From assembly GCF_006912135.1 (NCBI RefSeq), contig NZ_VIRS01000017.1, forward strand, positions 62,001 through 126,000: 64,000 bases of DNA. Reading direction: 5' to 3'. Position 1 is the first letter of the stretch. Every line of letters starts with the position of its first letter. Below are positions 49,482 through 57,632 of the stretch, in pieces. This DNA comes from Cryptosporangium phraense (GTDB taxonomy: Bacteria; Actinomycetota; Actinomycetes; Mycobacteriales; Cryptosporangiaceae). Position numbers and translations under genes: made by a program. The notes beneath the pieces are model-generated. The model was not told the DNA's origin. It made no database searches and saw only the letters and a program-made list of their open reading frames with translations.

Positions 49482-51581
49482 TCATACGTCGGCGACCGGC
49501 TGCGCGAACTGGGCGTTGTACAGGCGGGTATACGCGCCGTCGGAGCGCAGCAGCGAGTCGTGCGTGCCCTGCTCGACGATGCTCCCGTTCTCCATGACGA
49601 GGATCAGGTCGGCGTCCCGGATCGTGGAGAGCCGGTGCGCGATCACGAAGCTCGTCCGGCCCTCGCGCAGCGAGTTCATCGCCCGCTGGATCAGCAGCTC
49701 GGTGCGGGTGTCGACCGAGCTGGTGGCCTCGTCGAGGATGAGGATCGCCGGCTCGGCCAGGAACGCCCGCGCGATCGTGATGAGCTGACGCTCGCCCGCG
49801 CTGACCGACGAGCCCTCCTCGTCGAGCACCGTGTCGTACCCGTCGGGCAGGGTCCGGACGAAGTGGTCGACGTGCGTGGCCTCGGCCGCCGCGACGATCT
49901 CGGCCTGCCCCACGTCCCGGCGTGAGCCGTAGGCAATGTTTTCGGCGATCGTGCCGCCGAAGAGCCAGGCGTCCTGCAGCACCATGCCGGTGGCCGCGCG
50001 CAGGTCGGCGCGGTCCATCGTCGCGATGTCGACGCCGTCGAGCGTGATCCGCCCGCCGGTGACCTCGTAGAAGCGCATCAGCAGGTTGACCAGCGTCGTC
50101 TTGCCCGCGCCGGTCGGCCCGACGATCGCGACGGTCTGCCCCGGCTCGACGCTCAGCGACAGGTCGTCGATGAGCGGCTTGTCGGGGGAGTAGCGGAACG
50201 AGACGTGCTCGAACGCCACCCGTCCGGCGACCCGCTCGGGCCGGGCCGGGGTCTCCGGGTCGGGATCCTGCTCCACCGCGTCCAGCAGCGCGAACACCCG
50301 CTCGGCCGACGCCACCCCGGACTGCAGCAGGTTCGCCATGCTCGCGACCTGGGTCAGCGGCTGGCTGAACTGCCGCGAGTACTGGATGAACGCCTGTACC
50401 TCGCCGAGCGTCAGCGCCCCGGACGCGACCCGCAGCGCGCCGACGACCGCCACCAGCACGTAGTTGATGTTGCCGATGAACATCATCGCGGGCTGGATCA
50501 GGCCGGAGATGAACTGGGCCCGGTAGCTGGACTGGTAGAGCGCCTCGTTCTGCGCGGTGAAGACCTCGCGGGCCTCGTCCTGCCGCCCGAACGCCTTGAC
50601 CAGCGTGTGCCCGGTGAACATCTCCTCGACGTGCCCGTTGAGCTTGCCGGTGGTCGACCACTGCCCGATGAACTGGGGGCGGGCGCGTTTGCCGATCCGG
50701 CCGGCGACGAACGTCGAGAGCGGGATCGTGATCAGCGCGATCACCGCCAGCAGCGGCGAGATCCAGATCATCAGGCTCAGCACGCCGACGATCGTCAGCA
50801 GCGAGATGATCACCTGGCTGAGCGTCTGCTGCAGGGTCTGGGCCAGGTTGTCGATGTCGTTGGTGACCCGGGACAGGATCTCGCCGCGGGGCTGCCGGTC
50901 GAAGTAGTTCAGCGGCAGGCGGGAGAGCTTGGCCTGGGTGTCCTCGCGCAGCCGGTAGACCACGCGCTGCACGACGACCGTCGTCACCCGGCCCTGGAGC
51001 AGGGCGAACAGCGACGCGGCCAGGTAGATCACGAGGACGATCAGCAGCACGCGCCCGACCGCGTCGAAGTCGATGCCCCGGCCCGGGACGACGTTCGTGC
51101 CCTGGACGATGTCGGCCAGCGTGCCGTCGCCGCGGTCGCGGAGGCTCTGGACGGCCTGTTCCTTGCTGATGCCGGGCGGGAGTTGCCTGCCGATGACCCC
51201 GGCGAAGATCAGGTCGGTGGCGTGGCCGAGGATCTTCGGGCCGGTCACCGACAGCGCGACGCTCACCGCCGCGAGGAACAGCCCGAGCGCCATCAGCGGA
51301 CGCTCCGGCCGCAGCGTCGCCAGCAGCCGGCGCGCGGACCCCTTGAAGTCGAGCGCCTTCTCGCCCGGGCCGCTCATGAACCGTGCGGGACCCGGACCGG
51401 CCGCCGGGCCGCCCGGGCCGCGCGCTGCGGTCGGCCGCTCCCCGACCGCGACCGCCGTAGCGGCCCCTGGCCCCCCGGGCCCTCCCGGCCCCGCGGCGGC
51501 CCCTCCTGGCCCCCCGGCCGCCCCCGGCGGCCCTCCCGGCCCGCCTCCGGGACGCGATCCATTGCTGGACGGCGCGGTCAT
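49482..51581 (-). CDS. Heterodimeric ABC exporter, subunit with intact Walker B
   Basis: A 699-residue half-transporter: an unusual Gly/Pro-rich cytoplasmic start (~55 residues), six membrane helices and an ATPase. Walker A GPTGAGKTT, Walker B ILILDEATSSVD with the catalytic Glu, switch His in IAHRLST; but the signature reads SVSAGERQL rather than LSGGQ. Paired with the next-upstream gene (4-base overlap), this gives one competent and one degenerate ATP site, as in TM287/288 or BmrCD exporters. Probably exports drugs or lipids. Confidence 0.92.
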   Translation of the reverse strand: MTAPSSNGSRPGGGPGGPPGAAGGPGGAAAGPGGPGGPGAATAVAVGERPTAARGPGGPAAGPGPARFMSGPGEKALDFKGSARRLLATLRPERPLMALGLFLAAVSVALSVTGPKILGHATDLIFAGVIGRQLPPGISKEQAVQSLRDRGDGTLADIVQGTNVVPGRGIDFDAVGRVLLIVLVIYLAASLFALLQGRVTTVVVQRVVYRLREDTQAKLSRLPLNYFDRQPRGEILSRVTNDIDNLAQTLQQTLSQVIISLLTIVGVLSLMIWISPLLAVIALITIPLSTFVAGRIGKRARPQFIGQWSTTGKLNGHVEEMFTGHTLVKAFGRQDEAREVFTAQNEALYQSSYRAQFISGLIQPAMMFIGNINYVLVAVVGALRVASGALTLGEVQAFIQYSRQFSQPLTQVASMANLLQSGVASAERVFALLDAVEQDPDPETPARPERVAGRVAFEHVSFRYSPDKPLIDDLSLSVEPGQTVAIVGPTGAGKTTLVNLLMRFYEVTGGRITLDGVDIATMDRADLRAATGMVLQDAWLFGGTIAENIAYGSRRDVGQAEIVAAAEATHVDHFVRTLPDGYDTVLDEEGSSVSAGERQLITIARAFLAEPAILILDEATSSVDTRTELLIQRAMNSLREGRTSFVIAHRLSTIRDADLILVMENGSIVEQGTHDSLLRSDGAYTRLYNAQFAQPVADV

Positions 51582-53314
51582 GCCGCGGCCTCCTGTTCGG
51601 TGAGCTGGGAGAGCACGATCTCCCGGTACGTGTCGTTGGTGTCCATCAGCTCGGCGTGCGTGCCGGTGCCGACCACGCGTCCCTCGTCGAGCACGACGAT
51701 CCGGTCGGCGTTGCGGATCGTGCTGACCCGCTGGGCCACGATGACGACGGTCGCCCCCGCGGTCTCCCGGGCCAGCGCGGCTCGCAGAGCGGCGTCGGTC
51801 GCGTAGTCGAGGGCCGAGAACGAGTCGTCGAACAGGTAGATCTCCGGCCGGTGCACGAGCGCCCTGGCGATCGCCAACCGCTGGCGCTGCCCGCCCGAGA
51901 CGTTCGACCCGCCCTGGGCGATCGGGGCGTCCAGGCCCTCGGGCAGCGTCCGGACGAACCCGGCGGCCTGGGCGATCTCCAGCGCCCGCCAGAGCTCCTC
52001 GTCGGTCGCGTCCGGATTGCCGTACTTCAGGTTGGACGCGACCGTGCCGGTGAACAGGTACGGGCGCTGGGGCACCAGCCCGATGACCCGGGCCAGGTCG
52101 TTCGGCGCCAGCTCGCGGACGTCGATGCCGTCGACCAGCACCGCGCCCGCGGTGACGTCGGACAGGCGGGGTACCAGGTTGAGCAGCGTCGTCTTGCCGC
52201 TGCCGGTGCTGCCGATGATCGCGGTGACCTCGCCAGGGTTCGCGACCAGGTCGACCTCGCACAGGATCGGCTGCTCGGCCCCCGGGAACTGGAACGTCGC
52301 GCCGCGCAGCTCGAGATGGCCGTGCACGTCGCCCAGCGGCGTCGGGTTCTCGGGCGGCACGACCGTGGTGCCGGTGCCGAGCACCTCCTGGAGGCGCTCC
52401 GCGCTCACCTCGGCCCGCGGCGCCATCATGAACATGAACGTGGCCATCATGACCGACATCAGCGTCTGCATGAGGTAGCTCAGGAACGCGGTCAGCGCCC
52501 CGATCTGCATGTGGCCGGCGTCGATGCGCTGGCCGCCGAACCAGAGCACGGCGACGCTGGAGATGTTCACGACCGCCATCACGGTGGGGAACATCAGCGA
52601 CATCAGCCGGCCGGCCCGCAGCGAGACGTCGAAGAGCTCCTCGTTGGACTTCTCGAAGCGCTTGCGCTCGTAGGGCTCGCGGACGAACGCGCGGATCACC
52701 CGGATGCCGGAGATCTGCTCGCGGAGCACCCGGTTGATGTCGTCGAGCCGCACCTGCATGAGCCGGAACTGCGGCCGCATCCGGCTGATGACGATCGCGA
52801 TGACGACGACCAGCACCGGCAGCGCGACCAGCAGGATCGAGGCCAGCGGGATGTCTTGGTGCAGGGCCAGCAGGATGCTGCCCACGCACATGACCGGCGC
52901 CGCGATCACGATCGTCAGCGTCATGACGACGAGCATCTGGACCTGCTGGACGTCGTTCGTGATGCGGGTGATCAGCGACGGCGTGCCGAACGTGCCGACC
53001 TCCCGCGCGGAGAACGACTGCACGCGGTCGTACAGCGCGCCCCGGACGTCCCGGCCGAGCGCCATCGCGACCTTCGCGCCGACGTACACCGCGCCGATCG
53101 AGCAGACGATCTGCGCGAGGCTCACCGCGAGCATCACCCCGCCGAGCTCCATGATGTAGCCGGTGTCGCCCTTCACCACGCCGTTGTCGATGATGTCGGC
53201 GTTGAGGGTGGGCAGGTAGAGCATCGCGAGCGTCTGCAGCAGCTGCAGGACGACGACCACGAGCAGCGGCCGCCGGTACGGCCGCAGATGTGTTCGCAAC
53301 AGGGAGATCAGCAC
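51578..53314 (-). CDS. Heterodimeric ABC exporter, subunit with degenerate Walker B
   Basis: A 578-residue half-transporter with six helices and an ATPase. Walker A GSTGSGKTT and signature NVSGGQRQRL are normal, but Walker B ends LFDDSFSALD, with Asp where the catalytic Glu belongs, and the switch His is Gln (VAQRVST). This complements the altered signature of the partner. GTG at 53314 overlaps the TetR gene stop by 7 bases, so regulator and both pump subunits form one coupled operon. Confidence 0.92.
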   Translation of the reverse strand: MLISLLRTHLRPYRRPLLVVVVLQLLQTLAMLYLPTLNADIIDNGVVKGDTGYIMELGGVMLAVSLAQIVCSIGAVYVGAKVAMALGRDVRGALYDRVQSFSAREVGTFGTPSLITRITNDVQQVQMLVVMTLTIVIAAPVMCVGSILLALHQDIPLASILLVALPVLVVVIAIVISRMRPQFRLMQVRLDDINRVLREQISGIRVIRAFVREPYERKRFEKSNEELFDVSLRAGRLMSLMFPTVMAVVNISSVAVLWFGGQRIDAGHMQIGALTAFLSYLMQTLMSVMMATFMFMMAPRAEVSAERLQEVLGTGTTVVPPENPTPLGDVHGHLELRGATFQFPGAEQPILCEVDLVANPGEVTAIIGSTGSGKTTLLNLVPRLSDVTAGAVLVDGIDVRELAPNDLARVIGLVPQRPYLFTGTVASNLKYGNPDATDEELWRALEIAQAAGFVRTLPEGLDAPIAQGGSNVSGGQRQRLAIARALVHRPEIYLFDDSFSALDYATDAALRAALARETAGATVVIVAQRVSTIRNADRIVVLDEGRVVGTGTHAELMDTNDTYREIVLSQLTEQEAAA

Positions 53315-53985
53315 GCCTGGCTCTCTCGTTCGGACTTCTGGTGGGGAAACGGAGCATCCTCCAGCGCCCGCGCGGCGGGAGCTACCCGCTCGAGCGCGGC
53401 GCGCAGGAAGTCAGTGAACGGCAGATCGCCGTCATCGCGAAGCCAATATTCGCCCGCGGCCCGGATCGCCCCCGCGAACGCGCCGCCGACCACCCGGGCG
53501 GCGAGCGGATCGCAGCCGGTGCGCCCGGCGATGACCTCGGCCAGCAGGAACTCGACCATCAGGGAGTTACGCAGGTATTCGGCGCGCATCGCCTCGGTCG
53601 CGGCCAGCATCCGGGTGATCGCCTTGTCGTGCTCGCCCTGCCCGCGGACCTCGAGGATCGTCTCGCACAGCACGCGGTCGAGCGGTTCGCCGGGCGGCCG
53701 GGCCGTCAGAGCGGCCCCGAGGGCGTCGGCCCAGCGCATGCGGACCGTGCAGATCGCCTGCTCGCGGCTGGAGAAGTAGTTGTTGAACGTGCGCGGGGAG
53801 ACGCCGGCGGCCGCCGCGATGTCGTCGACCCGGACGTTTCCCGGACCCACCTCGAGCGCCAGCTTGAAGGCGGCCTCGCCGATCGCGTCGCGGGTGGCCT
53901 GCTTCTTCCGCTCCCGCCAGGTGACGAGACCGGACGAATGATGCTCGATCTCGACCGGAAACTCCGGGTACTGCACGTCGCTCAC
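53308..53985 (-). CDS. TetR-family regulator of the ABC exporter
   Basis: A 225-residue TetR regulator. Helix-turn-helix region NVRVDDIAAAAGVSPRTFNNYFSSREQAI; the rest is a helical ligand domain. GTG at 53985 is preferred to the TTG at 54021 because residues before it are arginine-rich and unlike the family. It is first in the operon with the exporter pair, so a drug-inducible pump repressor is the natural reading. An AT-rich palindrome (54017-54045) sits in front. Confidence 0.87.
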   Translation of the reverse strand: MSDVQYPEFPVEIEHHSSGLVTWRERKKQATRDAIGEAAFKLALEVGPGNVRVDDIAAAAGVSPRTFNNYFSSREQAICTVRMRWADALGAALTARPPGEPLDRVLCETILEVRGQGEHDKAITRMLAATEAMRAEYLRNSLMVEFLLAEVIAGRTGCDPLAARVVGGAFAGAIRAAGEYWLRDDGDLPFTDFLRAALERVAPAARALEDAPFPHQKSERESQAC

Positions 53986-54016
53986 GGCGATCACCGTACG
54001 CCGCTGTTGCGGGCCA

Positions 54017-54045
54017 CGCAAATTTTCTAAATCCGCAATTTTGCG
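54017..54045. promoter_or_regulatory. AT-rich palindrome before the TetR/exporter operon
   Basis: CGCAAA at 54017-54022 and TTTGCG at 54040-54045 frame an AT-rich 17-base centre, 32 bases upstream of the TetR start. This is a fitting TetR operator and also stands out by composition. Confidence 0.45.
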
Positions 54046-54083
54046 AGATCCGCACTGTGCTTGCGATCACATGGAGAGCCGGA

Positions 54084-54104
54084 ATTGAGTCGGCCACGCT
54101 CAAG
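54084..54104. promoter_or_regulatory. HAIR element (HspR operator) before hsp20
   Basis: ATTGAGT-N7-GCTCAAG matches the HspR-binding consensus CTTGAGT-N7-ACTCAAG at 12 of 14 positions, 37 bases before the hsp20 start. HspR should repress the gene until heat shock. Confidence 0.75.
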
Positions 54105-54141
54105 TTTTCTGACAGCGAGAGATTCTACTGAAGGAGACATC

Positions 54142-54636
54142 ATGAGCATCACTCTCTGGACGCGCCGGGACCCGTTCGCCGAGTTCGACGCGCTGGTTCG
54201 CCGGTCCTTCGGCCCGACGGCCACTGCTCGTCCGACCGTCTTCACCCCGGCCGCCGAGGTCACCCGCGACGGTGACGACGCGGTCGTCCGCCTCGAGGTG
54301 CCGGGTCTGGACGTCGAGAAGGACGTGACGGTCGAGGTCACCGAGGGTCGGCTGGTCGTCCGGGGCGAGCGCCGGGACGAGCGCAGCGAGGAGCGCGACG
54401 GCCGTTCGTTCAGCGAGGTTCAGTACGGCTCGTTCCGCCGGACGTTCCGTCTGCCCAAGCACCTGACCGCCGACGCCGTGTCCGCGTCCTACGATGCGGG
54501 AGTACTGACCCTCCGCGTGGCTGGTGCTCACGAGGCTCCGGCGGCCCCCGAGGCGCGGCGGATCGCGATCGCGACGGCTCCGGTCGTCGAGGCTCCGGCC
54601 TCGGACGAGCGTGTTACCGACGAGTCCGCAGTTTGA
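54142..54636 (+). CDS. Hsp20/alpha-crystallin small heat-shock protein
   Basis: A 164-residue holdase chaperone. The alpha-crystallin domain spans ~35-130, with VVRLEVPGLD, GRLVVRGERRDE and YDAGVLTLRV as its conserved strands; the N-terminus TLWTRRDPFAEFDALVRR resembles mycobacterial Hsp20/Acr2. The C-terminal extension is Ala/Pro/Glu-rich and lacks a clear IxI motif except RIAIA. ATG at 54142 follows GAAGGAG. A HAIR element upstream and an intrinsic terminator downstream make this a self-contained, heat-regulated unit. Confidence 0.95.
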   Translation: MSITLWTRRDPFAEFDALVRRSFGPTATARPTVFTPAAEVTRDGDDAVVRLEVPGLDVEKDVTVEVTEGRLVVRGERRDERSEERDGRSFSEVQYGSFRRTFRLPKHLTADAVSASYDAGVLTLRVAGAHEAPAAPEARRIAIATAPVVEAPASDERVTDESAV

Positions 54637-54654
54637 TCCTGATTCAAAATCCGG

Positions 54655-54684
54655 GTCGGATCCGCTGAGGGTCCGGCGCTTTTT
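54655..54684 (+). terminator. Intrinsic terminator of hsp20
   Basis: A 9-bp stem (54655-54663 with 54669-54677, two G-U pairs) and a 5-base loop, followed by a T-run beginning at 54680. Eighteen bases past the hsp20 stop. Confidence 0.8.
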
Positions 54685-54720
54685 CTGTCTCGCTATGCGG
54701 GAATTGCAAGTGCTCGCTTC

Positions 54721-54809
54721 GCTGTGTGACCCCATGAACGCGTTCCGGTGCGATATCACTGTTCGGGGGAGCGACCAGCGTCCCCACGCGACGAAACGGG
54801 TCACACAGC
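54721..54809. promoter_or_regulatory. 12-bp perfect inverted repeat bracketing a TetR leader
   Basis: GCTGTGTGACCC at 54721-54732 and GGGTCACACAGC at 54798-54809 are perfect inverse copies, 65 bases apart; the second ends one base before the TetR start codon. Between them is the palindrome GAACGCGTTC (54736-54745). They may be paired repressor half-sites or an RNA stem hiding the start region. Confidence 0.55.
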
Positions 54810-54810
54810 A

Positions 54811-55416
54811 ATGACGACGAAGCGACGTGGGAAGAGCCGCGAGATCGCCCGGTCGGCTATTTCCGTCCTCAGTGAGCACGGAGTCCGGAACGCCCGGTTA
54901 GCTGACATCGGCGCAGGACTCGGCATGACCGGGGCGCATCTCCTGTACTACTTCGAGAGCAAGACCGACCTGTTCATGGCGGCGCTGCGGATCGTCGAAT
55001 CCGACCTGCGCGAGAAGGCCGTCGCGGCCTTCGCCGATCTCCCCACGGCCCGTGAACGCTGGCAGTGGCTGCTCAACGCGGCTGCGCCCAGCGGCCTGCG
55101 CGACAGCAACCTGATGATGTGGCTCGAGGCCTGGACCGAGGCGGTTCACGACCCGGCCGTGCACCAGCTCATCACCGAGCTCGAGGCCGACTGGCAGGGC
55201 CTGGTCCGCGAGGTCCTGCAGTACGGCAAGACGACCGGCGAGCTCGACGCCGACCTCGACGTCGACACGTTCATCGAGGGCTTCTCGGCTCTGCTCGACG
55301 GGCTGACGATTCGGGTGGTGATCGGGTACCGGCCGGTCGACAAGGCCCGCATCGTCCAGATCTGCGAGCAGTTCGCCGAGTCCCAACTCCGCTGGAACAC
55401 CGCCGCGACCGTCTAG
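54811..55416 (+). CDS. TetR-family regulator (BetI-like)
   Basis: A 201-residue TetR regulator. N-terminal helix-turn-helix: ARLADIGAGLGMTGAHLLYYFESKTDL (in part), then a helical domain with MMWLEAWTEAVHDPAV, the pattern of BetI-like members. ATG at 54811; an in-frame earlier ATG at 54748 would add 21 residues without similarity. The upstream repeat suggests autoregulation. No adjacent co-directional gene, so the regulon is unknown. Its 3' end overlaps the convergent XpaC-like gene by 4 bases. Confidence 0.86.
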   Translation: MTTKRRGKSREIARSAISVLSEHGVRNARLADIGAGLGMTGAHLLYYFESKTDLFMAALRIVESDLREKAVAAFADLPTARERWQWLLNAAAPSGLRDSNLMMWLEAWTEAVHDPAVHQLITELEADWQGLVREVLQYGKTTGELDADLDVDTFIEGFSALLDGLTIRVVIGYRPVDKARIVQICEQFAESQLRWNTAATV

Positions 55417-56024
55417 GGGCCCTCGAGCGGGTTCGGGCGGTCTTCTCGTTCCTCCAGGTAACGCGTGTGGTCGGCGAGCCGCTGTTCGTCGGCGGCGTAC
55501 ACCGCCTCGGCGACCCGGCGGGCGTCGTCCCGGATCAGGTTCAGCTGCTTCATCAGCTCGGCCGACGGCCGACCGCCCCCGTACCACCGGGGCAGCGCCA
55601 GATAGGACTCCAGCGACGTCGGCAGGTCCGAGCGCACCACGCGGGACACCGCGTAGGCCTGATCGGGGCTGCCGGCCAGCGCGGCCGGCCGGTCGAGCAC
55701 CCCGAGCAGCAGCTCCGCGGTCTCGCGGACCCGCTCCAGCGCACCCGCGGGCAGCCGCCCGCTCACCGCGTCCACGCGCTTGACCAGCGTGGCCAGATCG
55801 GCCCGCACCGCGGCCGCGTCCTCCGACGAATCACCCGCGACCACCAGCCGCACGCGCTCCGACGGCGTCGCCAGCGCGCCGGCCGCGTACAAGCCGACGG
55901 CCATCACCCACCACCAGGCACCGCCGAAACCGGCGGCGCCCAGCCCTAGCCCGACCAGCCCGCCCAGGCACCCGACGATGTTCTTCCGGGAGCCCAGGTA
56001 GACCAGGAACCTATTGGTAGCCAC
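55413..56024 (-). CDS. XpaC-like membrane protein
   Basis: A 203-residue protein: two hydrophobic segments (VGCLGGLVGLGLGAAGF and WWVMAVGLYAAGAL) near the N-terminus, then a long helical cytoplasmic domain (~70-190) rich in Arg/Asp/Glu. This layout resembles XpaC proteins, whose genes lie next to telA-type genes in many bacteria (for instance xpaC-yaaN in Bacillus). GTG at 56024 follows AAGGAG and overlaps the preceding gene by 14 bases. Probably works with the TelA protein of this operon; sequence similarity is modest, so the family call is tentative. Confidence 0.6.
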   Translation of the reverse strand: MATNRFLVYLGSRKNIVGCLGGLVGLGLGAAGFGGAWWWVMAVGLYAAGALATPSERVRLVVAGDSSEDAAAVRADLATLVKRVDAVSGRLPAGALERVRETAELLLGVLDRPAALAGSPDQAYAVSRVVRSDLPTSLESYLALPRWYGGGRPSAELMKQLNLIRDDARRVAEAVYAADEQRLADHTRYLEEREDRPNPLEGP

Positions 56025-57630
56025 GGATCTCCTTGAACACCGTGGTCAGCGAGTCCGTGTGGGCGTCGAACGTCCGCCCGCCGGTCAGGGTCGCGATCTG
56101 GTTCATCTCGCTCTCCCGGCTCTCGCCGAACAGCACCGGGTACACCGGGATCGTCCGCTGCGCGGCCGGATACCCGGCGAACGACGTCCGGAAGTCGTCC
56201 AGCTTCGGTCCGCTGGTGTTCTCGCCGTCGGTCATGAGGACGATCGACGTCACCGGGCCGTCCGTCGTCGGGCTCGTCCGGAGCAGGTCGTAGGCCCGGT
56301 CGAGCGCGCCGTAGACCGCGGTGCCCCCGTCGGCCTTGAGCGCCGACACCGCGCTCCGGATGCGCGCCAGCGCGGCGTCCGGATCGCCGGCCGGGACGGT
56401 CACCGTCACCGGGGCCTTCACGCTCGACGAGAACGCGAGCAGCGTGACCTCCTCCCGCGCGCGGAAGCGCGCGAACCGGCCCGTCAGCGTCGTGTCGGCC
56501 CCGGTCAGCCCGGTGAGCGCGGCCCGGAGCCCGTTGATCCGCTCGCCCTTCATCGACCCCGACGTGTCCAGCACGTACACCGTGCGCGACGGACGGCGGA
56601 TCTCGTTCTGGTACGCCGACAGCAGCGCGTCGACGGCGTCCCGCCGGGCCGGGAACGGCAGCTCGATCAGCTGTGCGGATTTGAGCGGCTCGGGCAGCGG
56701 CACGGTCGGCTCGATCGGCCGCCTGCGCGTAGCGTCCAGAATGGCCTTTTGACGCTCGGCCGACCGCAGGTCGGTCACCACCCGGGTGAACGCGTCACGC
56801 GCGGACGGCGAGGCCGAGTCGAGCAGGGTCAGCGGGTAGTCGGCGGTGACGACGCCGTCGCTCGGGTAGATGAGCGTGAGCGGCTCCGGAAGCTTCGCGG
56901 TCGCGTTGAGTGAGAGCAGCACCGACTCGTAGTTGATCAGCCCGTCGACCGGGGCACCGGGCGACTTGCCGGTCGCGCGCTTCACGTACGCGTCGGCGAG
57001 CCAGCCGGAGGACCCGGCGGTCAGCGTCTGACCGGCGAACATCGTCTTCAGCCGGGGACCGACCTTGGTGACGTCGGCGGTCGTCAGTGCGTCGCCGGCC
57101 CCGGAGAGCGCGGCCGCGACGCCGACCAGCGCCGAGAAGCCGGTGTTGGACGCGGACGGGTCGGTCATGCCGAAGCTGAACTTCCGGGCCGCGGCCGCCT
57201 CGGCGATCTGGGCCCAGCTCGGCGCCTTGCTGCTCCAGCCCAGGCGCTGCGCGACCGACCGCTTGACCCCGAGGACGACCGGCGAGGTCATGATCTTCTC
57301 CTGCGTCCGCAGGTGGGTGCGGGCCTCGGGCAGCAGGCCGAGGTACCGGTTGGACGAGAACCAGACCGCGTCGTACTTCTTGCCCGCGCTCCCGTCCGCG
57401 ACCGCCTGGGCTCCGTCGAGCGTGCCCGCGTAGTCCAGCTGCACGGTGACGCCGGTCTCGGTCCGCAGGTCGTCGAGGATCGGCTTGAGGTCCTCGAGCT
57501 CGCTTCCGGCGAGCACCCGGAGGGTGGTCGGGCTCGACTTCCCGGACGCCGCCGGCGCCGGGTCCCCCGAACTGCTCGTGCAGCCGGCCGCGAGCGCTAC
57601 CGCGGCCATCAGGACGGCGAGCCTGCGCAC
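56011..57630 (-). CDS. Solute-binding/VWA lipoprotein
   Basis: A 539-residue lipoprotein (lipobox AAGC). Residues ~40-330 form a type-2 binding-protein domain (TLRVLAGSELEDLKPILDDL; SFGMTDPSASNTGF). Residues ~345-539 are a von Willebrand A domain with metal site DTSGSMKG, a Thr in DGGTAVYG and Asp in LMTDGEN. So a ligand-binding domain and a protein-binding domain face outward. GTG at 57630 follows GGAAGG and begins two bases after the TelA stop. Member of the TelA/XpaC/Hsp70-receptor set. Confidence 0.88.
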   Translation of the reverse strand: MRRLAVLMAAVALAAGCTSSSGDPAPAASGKSSPTTLRVLAGSELEDLKPILDDLRTETGVTVQLDYAGTLDGAQAVADGSAGKKYDAVWFSSNRYLGLLPEARTHLRTQEKIMTSPVVLGVKRSVAQRLGWSSKAPSWAQIAEAAAARKFSFGMTDPSASNTGFSALVGVAAALSGAGDALTTADVTKVGPRLKTMFAGQTLTAGSSGWLADAYVKRATGKSPGAPVDGLINYESVLLSLNATAKLPEPLTLIYPSDGVVTADYPLTLLDSASPSARDAFTRVVTDLRSAERQKAILDATRRRPIEPTVPLPEPLKSAQLIELPFPARRDAVDALLSAYQNEIRRPSRTVYVLDTSGSMKGERINGLRAALTGLTGADTTLTGRFARFRAREEVTLLAFSSSVKAPVTVTVPAGDPDAALARIRSAVSALKADGGTAVYGALDRAYDLLRTSPTTDGPVTSIVLMTDGENTSGPKLDDFRTSFAGYPAAQRTIPVYPVLFGESRESEMNQIATLTGGRTFDAHTDSLTTVFKEIRGYQ

Positions 57631-57632
57631 GC

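Noticed and set aside
54524-54814. Small frame after hsp20
   Set aside because: It crosses the intrinsic terminator at 54655-54684 and has no start context or similarity.
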